A stretch of DNA of 64,000 nt from Candidatus Woesearchaeota archaeon. Lineage in GTDB: Archaea > Nanobdellota > Nanobdellia > Woesearchaeales > GCA-2686295. Where the stretch lies: assembly GCA_937912225.1 (NCBI GenBank), contig CALDOJ010000042.1:1-64000 (forward strand), read 5' to 3'. Every line of letters starts with the position of its first letter. The first letter of the stretch is position 1. Positions 48,862-58,499 of the stretch are shown piece by piece. The notes beneath the pieces are model-generated. The model worked only from the letters and a program-made list of their open reading frames with translations, did not search any database and was not told the DNA's origin. The position numbers and the translations under genes were made by a program.

Positions 48862-49071
48862 ATGAATATGAAAATAACAACTGAAACTTTGAAAGAAACA
48901 AGAGACTTTTTTAGAAATTTAATTAGTGACTCTTTTTCAATAAAGGATTACTTAAACAAACAGGAATCAACAGTTTTATCACAATATGTTCCTAGCATGG
49001 AATCTGTAACTGTTTTAACGAATTCTCCTATTGATGATGAATTAATTCAAAACTTGTATAAATTGAAATGA
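48862..49071 (+). CDS. Small uncharacterised protein (end of module 3)
   Basis: 69 residues; AAAAGGTGAAATAAA precedes the ATG at 48862, and the Met at codon 3 is an alternative start. Helical and polar, no motif. It follows the 541-residue gene by 58 bases on the same strand and is probably the operon's last gene. Confidence 0.5.
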   Translation: MNMKITTETLKETRDFFRNLISDSFSIKDYLNKQESTVLSQYVPSMESVTVLTNSPIDDELIQNLYKLK

Positions 49072-49132
49072 GGTTTTTTTTAAAGTGTGCTTTTAGTAAA
49101 CTTTATATACTTTCTTTTCAATTATTTCTTTA

Positions 49133-49408
49133 ATGCCGATCACAAGAAAAAGTAAGAATGATTTTTTAGCTGAAGAAAGAACTATCTTGGCTGAGGAACG
49201 TACATTCTTAAGTTCAATTCGAACAGTTGCTACTTTAATTGGTTTATTTATAGTTATTATAAAATTGTTTGTTGCTATTGAAATTTGGGCAAATATTGCT
49301 TTAGTAGTTCTTTTAGTAATTGGTTTTGCAGCAATTCTTGAAGAAGTTCATCTTTATCATAAAAAGAAGAAAGAAATTATCAAAATTGAACGAATGCGTG
49401 TAAAATAA
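49133..49408 (+). CDS. DUF202-like small membrane protein
   Basis: 91 residues. The N-terminus LAEERTILAEERTFLSSIRTVATLIGL matches the DUF202 (YidH-like) signature of an acidic/Arg helix running into the first membrane helix; a second helix spans about 54-72, and the tail is basic. The AEERT motif is doubled here. The start is nearly leaderless, with TTTATATAC about 30 bases upstream. Function of the family is not settled. Confidence 0.75.
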   Translation: MPITRKSKNDFLAEERTILAEERTFLSSIRTVATLIGLFIVIIKLFVAIEIWANIALVVLLVIGFAAILEEVHLYHKKKKEIIKIERMRVK

Positions 49409-49498
49409 ACTTTTTCTCAAATTTATCACTCAAAAATCAAAAACTTTAAATAGTAGGACTACGAGGAAATATGTATACTAATAGTTATATTTGTATGA

Positions 49499-49526
49499 GG
49501 TCAGCAAAAACGAAGTTTTTGGGACC
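49499..49526. repeat. Leader hairpin, GGTC/GACC and CAAAAAC/GTTTTTG arms
   Basis: Outer arms GGTC (49499-49502) and GACC (49523-49526) enclose CAAAAAC (49505-49511) and GTTTTTG (49515-49521) around a GAA loop, 30 bases before the start of the next gene. A stable member of the dispersed hairpin family, here clearly in a 5' leader. Confidence 0.7.
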
Positions 49527-49556
49527 TTGAAATTAAAAATTTAAAGGTGAATTAAT

Positions 49557-50807
49557 ATGAATAAAAAAATGAATTTATTTTTGCTGAGCCTTATTTTACT
49601 AGCTTTGTTTATTCCAATGGCTAGTGCGGCTTCAACTTTCAATGCTTTAGAAGAAACATTGGCCGATGTTGCGTTGGTGTTTGCAGGTGATGCTGCACTT
49701 AATGGTATTGCCAGAGAAGATATGTTTTGGGCAACCTTAGCAGTATTTGCGATTGTCATGTCTGCATTCTCTGCAGCTGCATTCAGGCTAAGTATATTTC
49801 AAAACAGAAAAGGCGCAACAACTTTTATTGGGATGATGCTTGGTATCACTGCTATTCGAACTCCAGGAACAATTAGTTTATTTTGGGGCATAGGTGGAAT
49901 TGCTTTAATGGTTGTATTGGTTGCTATGGTTTTCTTTTTGATCATAAGTGTTTGGAAATCTTCTAGTAATTCGTCAAAACAACTTTCTGCTGATTCTTTA
50001 GCGGCTGATAAAGACCTTTCTGAGAGAAGAAAAGATCTTAGAGATGTTCAGGTTGATGAAAAAAAATCTATTCAAGATGAAAAGATTGAACTGAATGCTT
50101 TAAAAGGCGAATCTAAAGCTTTAAAGGCGGCTGAAAAACTTGCTAAGAAATCTTTCAAATTCGAAGCTGATTTAATAAAAAAACTTAAACAAATGAAAGA
50201 ACTCTTAAAAGAAGTTGAATCTGCTGGAGCTAGAGACTCTCCTGCTGCGACTGCTGCAAGACAAAGAGTTCTAAACTTAATTAGAGTTGAAATTCCAACA
50301 ATCCAAAAAGAAGGCGGATTATTTAAAGAATTAAAACAGTTAAGTAAGACCATTAAAAGATATCAATATTCTGAGTTTGCAGCTTATGATACTGAAGTAA
50401 AACTTAGAAATGAAATAACGAGAATGGTTGCTCGTCATCCTGGTTTAGCTGCTACAACTCCTGGGCAAATAAATACTTTGGCTAAAGAAGTCCATACGCT
50501 TCAAGAAATTGAGCGAAAGATTTCAGCTCAAATAACTGTTCTTGAAGGCGAAGTTGAATCTGAATCAGTTAAGTTTAATGGTTTAATTCAAGGAATTATT
50601 GATTCTTTAGAAAGTGGAAGTATTTCTGAATGTTTAGGTCATATTCAGCAAGCACTTGGTTTAGCTGCTGATGAAGAATCTAAATTGTTAAAAATTAGAA
50701 CTAGTATGGGTGATTTATCAAAAACTCAAGCAACCATGTTTAGTATGGTGCAGAAAACTATGAAGCTTTCTGAGAGATATGTTGATAATTTGTTTAGAGC
50801 TAGATAA
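49557..50807 (+). CDS. Secreted-start membrane protein with long coiled coil
   Basis: 416 residues. A signal peptide (about 1-24, ending MASAAS) and three membrane helices (about 59-78, 86-98, 107-131) are followed by 280 residues of charged helix with strong coiled-coil character (140-230 and 300-410). AAAGGTGAATTAAT precedes the ATG. The plan suggests a membrane scaffold or signalling protein with a large cytoplasmic rod. Not recognised. Confidence 0.65.
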   Translation: MNKKMNLFLLSLILLALFIPMASAASTFNALEETLADVALVFAGDAALNGIAREDMFWATLAVFAIVMSAFSAAAFRLSIFQNRKGATTFIGMMLGITAIRTPGTISLFWGIGGIALMVVLVAMVFFLIISVWKSSSNSSKQLSADSLAADKDLSERRKDLRDVQVDEKKSIQDEKIELNALKGESKALKAAEKLAKKSFKFEADLIKKLKQMKELLKEVESAGARDSPAATAARQRVLNLIRVEIPTIQKEGGLFKELKQLSKTIKRYQYSEFAAYDTEVKLRNEITRMVARHPGLAATTPGQINTLAKEVHTLQEIERKISAQITVLEGEVESESVKFNGLIQGIIDSLESGSISECLGHIQQALGLAADEESKLLKIRTSMGDLSKTQATMFSMVQKTMKLSERYVDNLFRAR

Positions 50808-50840
50808 GATTTAAATTAAAAGAAAAAAAATTTATTTTTT

Positions 50841-52241
50841 TTATTTTTTTATTAATCCTGTTAAAGGTCCTAATGCGTAAATTCCAATTTGTCTTCTGGT
50901 TCGTTGTTTATTTAAATCTGCAACGTATTGTTTCTGTCCTAGACTTGATGCTGCATCTTCAAGGTCAACTCTTTGAACTTTGTGGTTAACCATTCCATTA
51001 ACATTGTATGTTACTGAAAGATTATTCACGTTTAATATTTCAATACAGTCATTTGCTTTTGCATCGATGTGTTCGCCAATGACTTCTGCGAAGTATTCTG
51101 CTTCTTGTCTTTTAGCTTTTGTGTTTTTATTTCTAACGCTTTTAGCTGCACTGTTTGCAATCTTAGATCCAATGTATTTACCAAAGCTATTTGCGCCGCT
51201 TTTGATGTCTGATGCAAACATTCCTATACTTGTTTTAACTGTGTTGTAAGTTGCGCCAGTGTTTTCTTTGAATGAGTCCCATTTACCGGGGCCTTTTTCT
51301 TCAACAACTTCATCAATTGATGGTGCTTTATATGCTGCTTTTAAATCTTTTAATTCACCAACAGTCATGTAACAATCAGTTGTTTTGCCTGTTTTATCAG
51401 TTATTGTGTGTGAAATTGTAGTGTCATCTTTTCTTAATTTACCGTCAATTCCAGTAACTTCGACATCTGTCTTGGCATCTAATTTCATGTAGATTGATAT
51501 GTTATCTTCTAAATTTTCTTTTTTTCTATTTGATAATTTGTAAGTTTTAATTGGTTTTGTAGTTGTTGGGTCTTGAATTTCTTCTGCTAAGTTTGTCATA
51601 TGGTCATTCATTTTTTCAACGATGTCTGCACTTTGTTCTGACATTTTTTTTAATCCGCTTAGATAATTGGTCCATTCTTGTTCTTTTTCATCAATTCTTG
51701 AGTTCATATCGCCTATTGTTTTTGTATAAGTTTTTTGACTTCCGTTTGAAACTTTAAATGAAATTTCACTTTTTGGATTTTTTAACCTTCCTTTTACTCC
51801 TACTACTTCAATTTCATCAAACATTGAAGCTTCGTATGCAAAAGCAATTTTTTCTGCTAATTCTTCTTTTTTATTTTTTGTTAAAATTGGTTTATAGGTG
51901 GTAAAATATTCTTTAACTGATTCTCTTCTTCCAGCCCATTTAGCTTTCTTTTCTGCTTTTTCTCTTTGTGGTCTGGTAAGTTCTTCTTTTATTTCTTTCA
52001 TTTCAGATATGAGGTTAGAATAATTTTCGTTATCAAATCCTGATTGTCTTGCTAGAATTCCAATATCTGTTCTGATTTTTTGAATATTTGAATCATTTGC
52101 TTTTGCTTGTTCTCCAACTTTATTTACTACTGCCAGAACTTCAAGTGTTGTTGCTTCGAGTTCGTCTTGTGTGACTTTATTATTAGCGAAATAATTACGA
52201 AAACTGTTGTAAAAATTTGTTATAAATTGTGGTTTTTTCAT
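50841..52241 (-). CDS. Uncharacterised protein with novel C-terminal domain, paralogue 1
   Basis: 466 residues. The N-terminal 120 are coiled coil. Two related middle segments, each pairing a basic helix with a strand unit (E-EVVGVKGRLKNPKSEISFKV near 143-163 and DVEVTGIDGKLRKDDTTISH near 257-276), look duplicated. The last 120 residues (GKYIGSKIANS onward through EYFAEVIGEH, V-YNVNGMV-HKV-RVDLEDAA to the end) are shared with the next gene. GAGGTGTAAC precedes the ATG. Function unknown. Confidence 0.65.
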   Translation of the reverse strand: MKKPQFITNFYNSFRNYFANNKVTQDELEATTLEVLAVVNKVGEQAKANDSNIQKIRTDIGILARQSGFDNENYSNLISEMKEIKEELTRPQREKAEKKAKWAGRRESVKEYFTTYKPILTKNKKEELAEKIAFAYEASMFDEIEVVGVKGRLKNPKSEISFKVSNGSQKTYTKTIGDMNSRIDEKEQEWTNYLSGLKKMSEQSADIVEKMNDHMTNLAEEIQDPTTTKPIKTYKLSNRKKENLEDNISIYMKLDAKTDVEVTGIDGKLRKDDTTISHTITDKTGKTTDCYMTVGELKDLKAAYKAPSIDEVVEEKGPGKWDSFKENTGATYNTVKTSIGMFASDIKSGANSFGKYIGSKIANSAAKSVRNKNTKAKRQEAEYFAEVIGEHIDAKANDCIEILNVNNLSVTYNVNGMVNHKVQRVDLEDAASSLGQKQYVADLNKQRTRRQIGIYALGPLTGLIKK

Positions 52242-52337
52242 GGTAGTTACACCTCGTTTCCTATTATAATGTTTGAACTAGTATTTAAATGTTTCGTTTT
52301 TTAACCACTTAGAAGTAGTAAAAATACACTTCAAGTC

Positions 52338-53153
52338 TTATTTAGGAATAAAACATCCTAAAACTAAAGCAAATGCTATATTTCCAAATCTATTTTTATT
52401 AAACTCTGCAACATGTTGTTTGTGCTTATATTTCGCAGCGGCATCTTGAAGATCTGCTCTGTTAACTGATTTTGTACTTATTCCATTTACACAGTATGCA
52501 ATTGAATCTTCTTTTACAGACAGTACATTAACAATATCTTTTGGACCTGCTTTTTCATGTTCGCCTATAATTTTTGCAAAATAATCTTGTTCTCTTCTAT
52601 TGGTTCTTTTAGTTACGTTATTTGCAATGCTCATTCCGATATACTGACCTGATTTATTACAAGTGTTTTTAATCTTGGACCAAGTATTTACTGAATAATT
52701 ATTTGTTTCTTCTTCAACCATATCAACAATCATATTCTGATCTCTGTAAACTAATTCACTCATTGTATCACGAGAAACTTGAACAAAATATTCTTTATTA
52801 GATTTAAATCGAACTTCTTTTAAAGCATTATTTAACAATTTTTGTTTTTTAACAATTTCTAAATCGGATGAATAAGAGCTCATAACAGAAAGAGCTTTTT
52901 TCACATGTTTACCAAGTTTCTTAGCTTTGCCTAAATTAACATAAACATCAAATTCATCTTTTTCTAAATCTAAACCTTCAAAAATTGCTTCTTTAGATTC
53001 ATATTCTGAAACTCCTTCGTGATTATAATGTATATACACTTCGGACAAAGTATTATTGATTTCCCTTAAATCAATATTTGTTTCGTTGTATTCATTTATT
53101 GTATTCAAACCATTTTCAACAGTTTTAACTAATTTATCAAGTGATTCATTCAT
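52338..53153 (-). CDS. Uncharacterised protein with novel C-terminal domain, paralogue 2
   Basis: 271 residues from the ATG at 53153, seven bases after GAGGTAA; the longer frame includes that site. The N-terminal 100 residues resemble a shortened form of the upstream paralogue's middle unit, and the C-terminal 110 (GQYIGMSIANN onward through DYFAKIIGEH, YCVNGI-TKSVNRADLQDAA, AEFNKNR) align with it closely. The final hydrophobic stretch (IAFALVLGCFI) may touch the membrane. Confidence 0.65.
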   Translation of the reverse strand: MNESLDKLVKTVENGLNTINEYNETNIDLREINNTLSEVYIHYNHEGVSEYESKEAIFEGLDLEKDEFDVYVNLGKAKKLGKHVKKALSVMSSYSSDLEIVKKQKLLNNALKEVRFKSNKEYFVQVSRDTMSELVYRDQNMIVDMVEEETNNYSVNTWSKIKNTCNKSGQYIGMSIANNVTKRTNRREQDYFAKIIGEHEKAGPKDIVNVLSVKEDSIAYCVNGISTKSVNRADLQDAAAKYKHKQHVAEFNKNRFGNIAFALVLGCFIPK

Positions 53154-53261
53154 AGTATTTACCTCAAACACAATAGTCTATATTGGGAAAATCCTTTAAA
53201 AGTGTATTTGCGATTAATTCGCAAGAATTACGAACTTACTCGGAAAATTTCCGAAAAAGAG

Positions 53262-53582
53262 TTATTTTGAAAACATTTGACATAATTGATCAGATATAGT
53301 ATTCATTTTGGATTTATTTAATAATCCTATTTTATATTTAATAATTTCTTTGTTTGCAGTAAATAATTTGTTAATTTTAATAGAACTAGAATTATTTAAC
53401 TTTCCTTGCTTGAAATCAGAATTCTCTAATTTAATCAAGTATTGTTTATCGAATGTTGTGCTGGTAATTTGGCATAGGATACAATCATCTCCTTCAATGT
53501 TGGCTGCGACTAAAGCAGGCCTTTTTTTAGAAGTGCTTAAATCTGAAAAAGGAAGTGGTAATACTACAACATCTCCCTTCAT
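53262..53582 (-). CDS. MazF/PemK-type toxin
   Basis: 106 residues from the ATG at 53582, which overlaps the antitoxin stop as ATGA. The MazF fold is recognisable: KGDVVVLPLPFSD, SKKRPALVAA, then CQITSTTF and the KLFTANKEII strand with a C-terminal helix. MazF enzymes cut RNA at short motifs. It pairs with the AbrB-type antitoxin just upstream. Confidence 0.88.
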   Translation of the reverse strand: MKGDVVVLPLPFSDLSTSKKRPALVAANIEGDDCILCQITSTTFDKQYLIKLENSDFKQGKLNNSSSIKINKLFTANKEIIKYKIGLLNKSKMNTISDQLCQMFSK

Positions 53583-53824
53583 AAGTCTTTCCAAGCGGCT
53601 TCATCCTCTTTTGAATTCCATTCTTTTGCAAGTGACTTTTCGCTAGCTATTGCTGTAGAAATTTTTTTACTAATGGATTTTAATGGTCTAATTTCAACTC
53701 TGTCTTCGAATGCAAAAATGGCTATTTTTGATCCTGCTTTGAAATAGTTTTTTCTTATTTCTTTAGGTATTGCTATTTGTCCTTTGCTTGTTATGGTTGC
53801 GGTTTTCATTTCAATTAGTTCCAT
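53579..53824 (-). CDS. AbrB/MazE-type antitoxin
   Basis: 81 residues. TATITSKGQIAIPKEIRKNYFKAGSKIAIFAFEDRVEIRPL is the swapped-hairpin AbrB DNA-binding fold, and the acidic C-terminus binds the toxin. AGGTGATATT upstream supports the first Met as the start. It overlaps mazF by four bases. An inverted repeat lies just upstream and should be its operator. Confidence 0.9.
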   Translation of the reverse strand: MELIEMKTATITSKGQIAIPKEIRKNYFKAGSKIAIFAFEDRVEIRPLKSISKKISTAIASEKSLAKEWNSKEDEAAWKDL

Positions 53825-53833
53825 AATATCACC

Positions 53834-53860
53834 TTTCTTACTTGTAAGATTAGTAAGAAA
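53834..53860. promoter_or_regulatory. Operator-like inverted repeat before mazEF
   Basis: TTTCTTACT (53834-53842) and AGTAAGAAA (53852-53860) are perfect 9-bp arms with a 9-base gap that itself contains GTAAG, ten bases upstream of the antitoxin start. Fits autoregulation by the AbrB-type protein. Confidence 0.6.
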
Positions 53861-53938
53861 AGCTTTTAAATGTTTCTATTTTTAATTGAGAATTTGTCTT
53901 TAAAAGTTTTATCAAGAAATTTTCGAAGAAAAAATAGT

Positions 53939-54895
53939 TTACTCGGAAGATTTTCGTATTTTAGCTACGAAAAAACCTTCTGTATCGTTATCGAAAGGAT
54001 AAATCCGTAAACATTTCTTAACCTTAGGATTAATATCAAGTTTATCAAACTTCAAAATAGGTTTACTACGAACAATATCAAGTTCAATATCTAATAACTC
54101 AGCATTAGGATACTTGTTCAATAAATGAGACACAATAGCTTCATTTTCTTCAGGTTCTTGAGTACAAGTACTATAAACCATCTCGCCACCTTCTTTTAAA
54201 GCTATAAATGCGCTTTCAATCAATTGACGTTGAATTCCTGCCATTTTATGAACCAAACCAGGACTCCACATACGAAGAACTTTCAAAGAACGTCGAATGG
54301 TACCTGAACCACTACAAGGAGCATCAACTAAAATTTTATCAAACTCCATTTTTTTAAACCAAGCACCTTGTTGATGAGTTAAAATACAATTATGAATGCC
54401 ACAACGTTGAATGTTCATACCTAAAGCTTTTAAACGTTTAGCTTGAGTGTCATTAGCAATCAATAAACCCTTATTCTTCATATATTGGGCTAATTGACTA
54501 CTCTTACTACCAGGAGCAGCACACATGTCTAAAACAAGATCACCAGGCTTAGGATTAAGAACGACTGGTGGAATCATACTAGCAGCATCTTGAACGTATA
54601 TTTGGCCAAGCTGATGCTCAGGAGTGTTACCAATATCAAATCTTTTCTTATCAGAATATTTAATCCAAAAACCTTCCTTACACCAAGGAACAGGATCTAA
54701 ATCCCAATTCTTAGAAAGCTTTTTCTTAATATCAGAAACAGTTGATTTTAAAGTATTAACTCTAATAGTTTTACGAATATAAGAAAAAGAATATTTCATA
54801 TATTTATCATAATCTTTACCAAGGATGATTTTATACCTTTCCACAAAAGAATCTTTAATCTCTGCTTTTTGAGAATCTGGAATTTGTTCTAACAT
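53939..54895 (-). CDS. NSUN/RsmB-type RNA cytosine-5 methyltransferase
   Basis: 318 residues. VLDMCAAPGSKSSQLAQ is the SAM-binding motif I; DAPCSGSGT carries one active-site Cys and YSTCTQEPEENE the catalytic Cys, both diagnostic of NOL1/NOP2/NSUN enzymes. They make m5C in tRNA or rRNA. No PUA domain is attached, as in many archaeal members. No neighbour indicates whether tRNA or rRNA is the target. Confidence 0.93.
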   Translation of the reverse strand: MLEQIPDSQKAEIKDSFVERYKIILGKDYDKYMKYSFSYIRKTIRVNTLKSTVSDIKKKLSKNWDLDPVPWCKEGFWIKYSDKKRFDIGNTPEHQLGQIYVQDAASMIPPVVLNPKPGDLVLDMCAAPGSKSSQLAQYMKNKGLLIANDTQAKRLKALGMNIQRCGIHNCILTHQQGAWFKKMEFDKILVDAPCSGSGTIRRSLKVLRMWSPGLVHKMAGIQRQLIESAFIALKEGGEMVYSTCTQEPEENEAIVSHLLNKYPNAELLDIELDIVRSKPILKFDKLDINPKVKKCLRIYPFDNDTEGFFVAKIRKSSE

Positions 54896-54927
54896 TTAAT
54901 TAGTAAAACTAGAACTGTTTAAAAAGT

Positions 54928-56532
54928 TTAGTGAAAGTATCTTCTAACATGAGGTTCATCATTTAAAGACAAAAGAGGATCTTGAGGAGTACCATTCTTT
55001 CTAATTTCAAAATGAAGATGAGGATAATCGTATGGATCACCATTGGTAGGAATATTTCCACTTCGACCAACACTGCCGATTATATCGTCCGGAGTTACAA
55101 ACAAATCTCCATTATTAAAAAGCTCTTTTGTTCTTTTAAAAACTTCATCGTTTTGTAAATGGGCATATAAAGTGGTGGTCATAGCATCATGCCAAACAAT
55201 AATCATATTACCATAACTTTCCGAATAACCTACATTATAAATAAACCCTTCTTTAGCAGGAGAAACTGGCGTGCCCATAATAACCGAATAATCTAAAGAA
55301 TCTAAAGAAAAAATATCTATTCCTTGATGATTTCCAGGAAAAGATAAACCACCTGCACCTCTTGTTCTACGCGCATCATACGAACCGATTCTTTTAATTT
55401 CTGCATCTTTAATTGGCATTTCAAAAATCATGTTTTCATCTTTAAATTCAAATGAAGCATAAAGTTCATTGACTTCATTATACTTATTGATTAAGCAATC
55501 TAAAGTATCAGTTATTATTTTTGATTCTTGCCAAAGTCTTCGATTTGAATGTCTTTTAGTATAAGTATTAACAGCTTTTAAATCACCTATTGCATAAGCA
55601 AATCTTGGCCCCAAATGTCTAACTCTATAATCATTAGCCATTAAAACATGAGTTAATGCAAGTCTAATATTAAGTTCTTCATCAAGTTCTTGTCTTTTTT
55701 GTTTTAAAAAACCAATTTTTTTCATTCTTTCATTCAGAGTTGGAAGTTCTGTTACTAAATTAATGATTTTGTTTCTGACAGCTATAGTGTCTTTCATATT
55801 ATCTAAATAAGATATTTCTTGTCTAAAAAACTCTTTTTCTTCAGAAGAAAACTCTCTCATTTCTAATATTCGAATTTCATAATCATAAATTTTAGATAAT
55901 TTTAATATTTGTGCAATTCTAGGGTTATCATATGGTGCTTCGTTATCAATTCCAGAAACAGTTTTCTCAATTAATTCTTGTTCTAAAGTATTTGTTGAAT
56001 CGTAAGAAAGCGGTCTTCTCAAACCAGCCAAATCATTAGTTTGAAAATTATTATTTTCGATTAAAGTATAAACAAATTTTTCATAAAAAGAAGATAGATT
56101 ATTTTGTTTTCCATAAAAATCAGTATTAAATTGATGTACTAAAAAAGGATATTTGAGCTCTTCTTTTCTTAAAAAAGGATTATCAGTTTTGATTTCAAAT
56201 TGATCTGTAAAATTTGAAAAAGTTGTTATTGTTTGTTCATTTGCAATAGGTTTAATTATTTCTTCAGGACTTTGATTGAAATGTTCTACTAAACTTTCAG
56301 AATATTTATTGTAATTTGTATGGTACTTCCAATCGGCTTTGAAATCATCTTGTTTAAGAATACATGTGGTGGTTAACGCTCCTAATAAGAATGCTGAAAT
56401 AGTTCTAAACCAACGATTTCTTCTAGCATATTTAGAAGGGTTCATCTTCATATCAAACTTTTTCTCTTCTGATTTTAGAATTTTGGAGACTTCATTATTA
56501 CTTGCTGTTAAATCTCCATGTTTGTGCGTCAT
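54928..56532 (-). CDS. Membrane-anchored M23-family peptidase
   Basis: 534 residues. A basic N-terminus and one membrane helix (about 43-61) anchor it. The middle 330 residues are helical. The C-terminal LytM/M23 domain has H402-x3-D406 in HQGID, H458 in LYAHLQ and H505-L-H507 in PHLHFEI, the full zinc and catalytic set. M23 enzymes usually cut peptidoglycan cross-links; most archaea lack peptidoglycan, so the target may be another surface polymer or a bacterial neighbour. GGGGATATA precedes the ATG. Confidence 0.88.
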   Translation of the reverse strand: MTHKHGDLTASNNEVSKILKSEEKKFDMKMNPSKYARRNRWFRTISAFLLGALTTTCILKQDDFKADWKYHTNYNKYSESLVEHFNQSPEEIIKPIANEQTITTFSNFTDQFEIKTDNPFLRKEELKYPFLVHQFNTDFYGKQNNLSSFYEKFVYTLIENNNFQTNDLAGLRRPLSYDSTNTLEQELIEKTVSGIDNEAPYDNPRIAQILKLSKIYDYEIRILEMREFSSEEKEFFRQEISYLDNMKDTIAVRNKIINLVTELPTLNERMKKIGFLKQKRQELDEELNIRLALTHVLMANDYRVRHLGPRFAYAIGDLKAVNTYTKRHSNRRLWQESKIITDTLDCLINKYNEVNELYASFEFKDENMIFEMPIKDAEIKRIGSYDARRTRGAGGLSFPGNHQGIDIFSLDSLDYSVIMGTPVSPAKEGFIYNVGYSESYGNMIIVWHDAMTTTLYAHLQNDEVFKRTKELFNNGDLFVTPDDIIGSVGRSGNIPTNGDPYDYPHLHFEIRKNGTPQDPLLSLNDEPHVRRYFH

Positions 56533-56677
56533 TATATCCCCTAAGTATGATTTATATTTGTTAATATAAAAGCTTTTCTATCAAAAATTAGGAATTTTAT
56601 CCTTCTGTTGTGACGAACTCAAGTGACGTAAGATTTAAATACATCTTATTCACTAACAATATTAGGTGTATTAAATA

Positions 56678-57916
56678 ATGCTTATATGGCGACTTTTTAC
56701 TTTAGCAATTCTACTGATACTTTCAGGTTTCTTCTCAGGAGTGGAAGTAGCTTTGATTTCGTTAAGTACATTCAAAATTAAACATTTACTTAAACATAAA
56801 AAAAGAGGTTCTAAATCTTTAGGTAAATTAAAAAAGAATCCTCAAAGAATGATAATAACAATTCTTGTAGGGAATAATATAGTTAATATTTGGGCTTCGG
56901 TTTTAGCAACACTTATAGCAACTGATTTGTTTGGTGCTAATGGAGCTGGAATTGCGGTTGGAACTATGACTTTTTTAGTATTAGTATTTGGTGAAATAAC
57001 GCCAAAAACATTTGCAGCAACTCATGCAGAAAAAATAGCTTTAATGGTTGCAAAACCTTTGTTGATACTCCAAAGGATTATTTTACCAATAGTTATATTA
57101 TTTGAACTAATATCAAAATTAGTTCTTAAACTATTTGCAAAACCAAATCAACAGCCGTTAATTACTGAAGAATATTTAAAAACTATGATTGAAGTGGGCG
57201 CTAAAGAAAAAGCAATTGAAAAGAATGAACATGAATTCATGAAAAATATTCTAGATTTTAATGATATACCTGTAAAAGATGTTATGACAAAACGACACAA
57301 CATGGTTTGTTTGGATGCAAACATGACTGTTGCAAAAACCATACCTTTTATGGCAGAAAGTCCTTTTTCAAGAATACCTTTGTTTTTAGGTTCACTGGAT
57401 AAAATAGTTGGTATTGTACATGTAAAAAATATACTTGAAGCAATAAATGATAACACTAAAAATATGAAATTGCGACATATTGCTGTTAAGCCTTTTTTTG
57501 TTCATGAAAACATGTTGTTAGATGACCTTTTCAAAGAATTACAAGATAAACACACCCATCTAGCAATTGTTGTAGGAAAGCAAGGTCAAGTAGTAGGATT
57601 AGTTACTTTAGAAGATTTACTAGAAGAATTAGTTGGAGAAATATTTGATGAAACAGATATGATGCCAGGAGTAATTATGAGGTTAGATAAAAATACTATT
57701 TTAGTTGATGGAGAAACAGAAATATCTTATGTAAATGATTTTTTCAATGTAAAAATGCCTCATAACAAAGAAATAATAACAATTCATGATTTTATACTTG
57801 AACAATTAGGTTCGATGCCTGCAAGAGGCGCACATTTTAAGTATCAAAATGTATCATTTCTAATAGAAGAAATTGGTGAGCGAGATGTTGAAAGAGTTAA
57901 AATAATAAAAAAATAA
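56678..57916 (+). CDS. CNNM/CorC-family (DUF21-CBS) membrane protein
   Basis: 412 residues in the order of the family: a DUF21 membrane domain of three or four helices (1-140, with SGFFSGVEVALISLS and VFGEITPKT), a CBS pair (about 205-330) and a C-terminal CorC/HlyC domain (IMRLDKNTILVDGETEISYVND). Members export or sense Mg2+ or other divalent ions. AGGTGTATT lies before the ATG. The gene ends one base before a hydrolase gene. Confidence 0.9.
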   Translation: MLIWRLFTLAILLILSGFFSGVEVALISLSTFKIKHLLKHKKRGSKSLGKLKKNPQRMIITILVGNNIVNIWASVLATLIATDLFGANGAGIAVGTMTFLVLVFGEITPKTFAATHAEKIALMVAKPLLILQRIILPIVILFELISKLVLKLFAKPNQQPLITEEYLKTMIEVGAKEKAIEKNEHEFMKNILDFNDIPVKDVMTKRHNMVCLDANMTVAKTIPFMAESPFSRIPLFLGSLDKIVGIVHVKNILEAINDNTKNMKLRHIAVKPFFVHENMLLDDLFKELQDKHTHLAIVVGKQGQVVGLVTLEDLLEELVGEIFDETDMMPGVIMRLDKNTILVDGETEISYVNDFFNVKMPHNKEIITIHDFILEQLGSMPARGAHFKYQNVSFLIEEIGERDVERVKIIKK

Positions 57917-57917
57917 A

Positions 57918-58490
57918 ATGAAGCCGAACTTTATATTTATACATAGTACAGGTGGATATCCTGAAGAATGTTGGTATCCTTGGTTACAAACAGAGTTAAA
58001 AAACTTAGGTTGTAAAGTAACAATTCCAACATTTCCAACACCTGATAATCAATCACTTGATTTTTGGATGCAAGTATTTGGTCCTTATTTTGAAGAAATA
58101 AATGAGAATACTGTTCTTATTGGAAGAAGCATTGGCCCTCCATTTATACTTCGAGTTCTAGAAAAGTTAAACAAACCAATAAAAGCAGCTTTCTTAGTTG
58201 CAGGATTTTGTTCAAATCTTGGCTTACCTGACTTTGCACCACTCATTGATTCATTCACAGAAGAACCATTTAATTGGGAAAAAATCAAAGCGAACTGTAA
58301 AGAATTTCATGTTTACCACGCTGATAATGATCCAATAGTTCCATTAGCAAAAGGTCAAGAGTTAGCAAATAACTTAGATTCAGAAATAATTATTATTCCA
58401 GGAGCAGGACACTTTACTATGAGTTCAGAATATGGTGAACGATTCCCAGAACTATTAGAAAAAATAAAAGAAATGTTTAGAGATATTTAA
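57918..58490 (+). CDS. RBBP9/YdeN-like serine hydrolase
   Basis: 190 residues with an alpha/beta-hydrolase layout of the RBBP9/YdeN group: FIHSTGGYPEECWYPWL start, nucleophile in LIGRSIGPP (Ser near 73), acid in HADNDPIVP and His in GAGHFTM. The natural substrate of the group is uncertain; esterase activity is typical. It is translated directly after the CorC-like gene. Confidence 0.82.
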   Translation: MKPNFIFIHSTGGYPEECWYPWLQTELKNLGCKVTIPTFPTPDNQSLDFWMQVFGPYFEEINENTVLIGRSIGPPFILRVLEKLNKPIKAAFLVAGFCSNLGLPDFAPLIDSFTEEPFNWEKIKANCKEFHVYHADNDPIVPLAKGQELANNLDSEIIIIPGAGHFTMSSEYGERFPELLEKIKEMFRDI

Positions 58491-58499
58491 TTCTTAACA

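Noticed and set aside
56678..57916. Haemolysin function for the CorC/HlyC-like protein
   Set aside because: The haemolysin label is historical; the DUF21-CBS-CorC_HlyC order indicates a divalent-ion transport or sensing protein.
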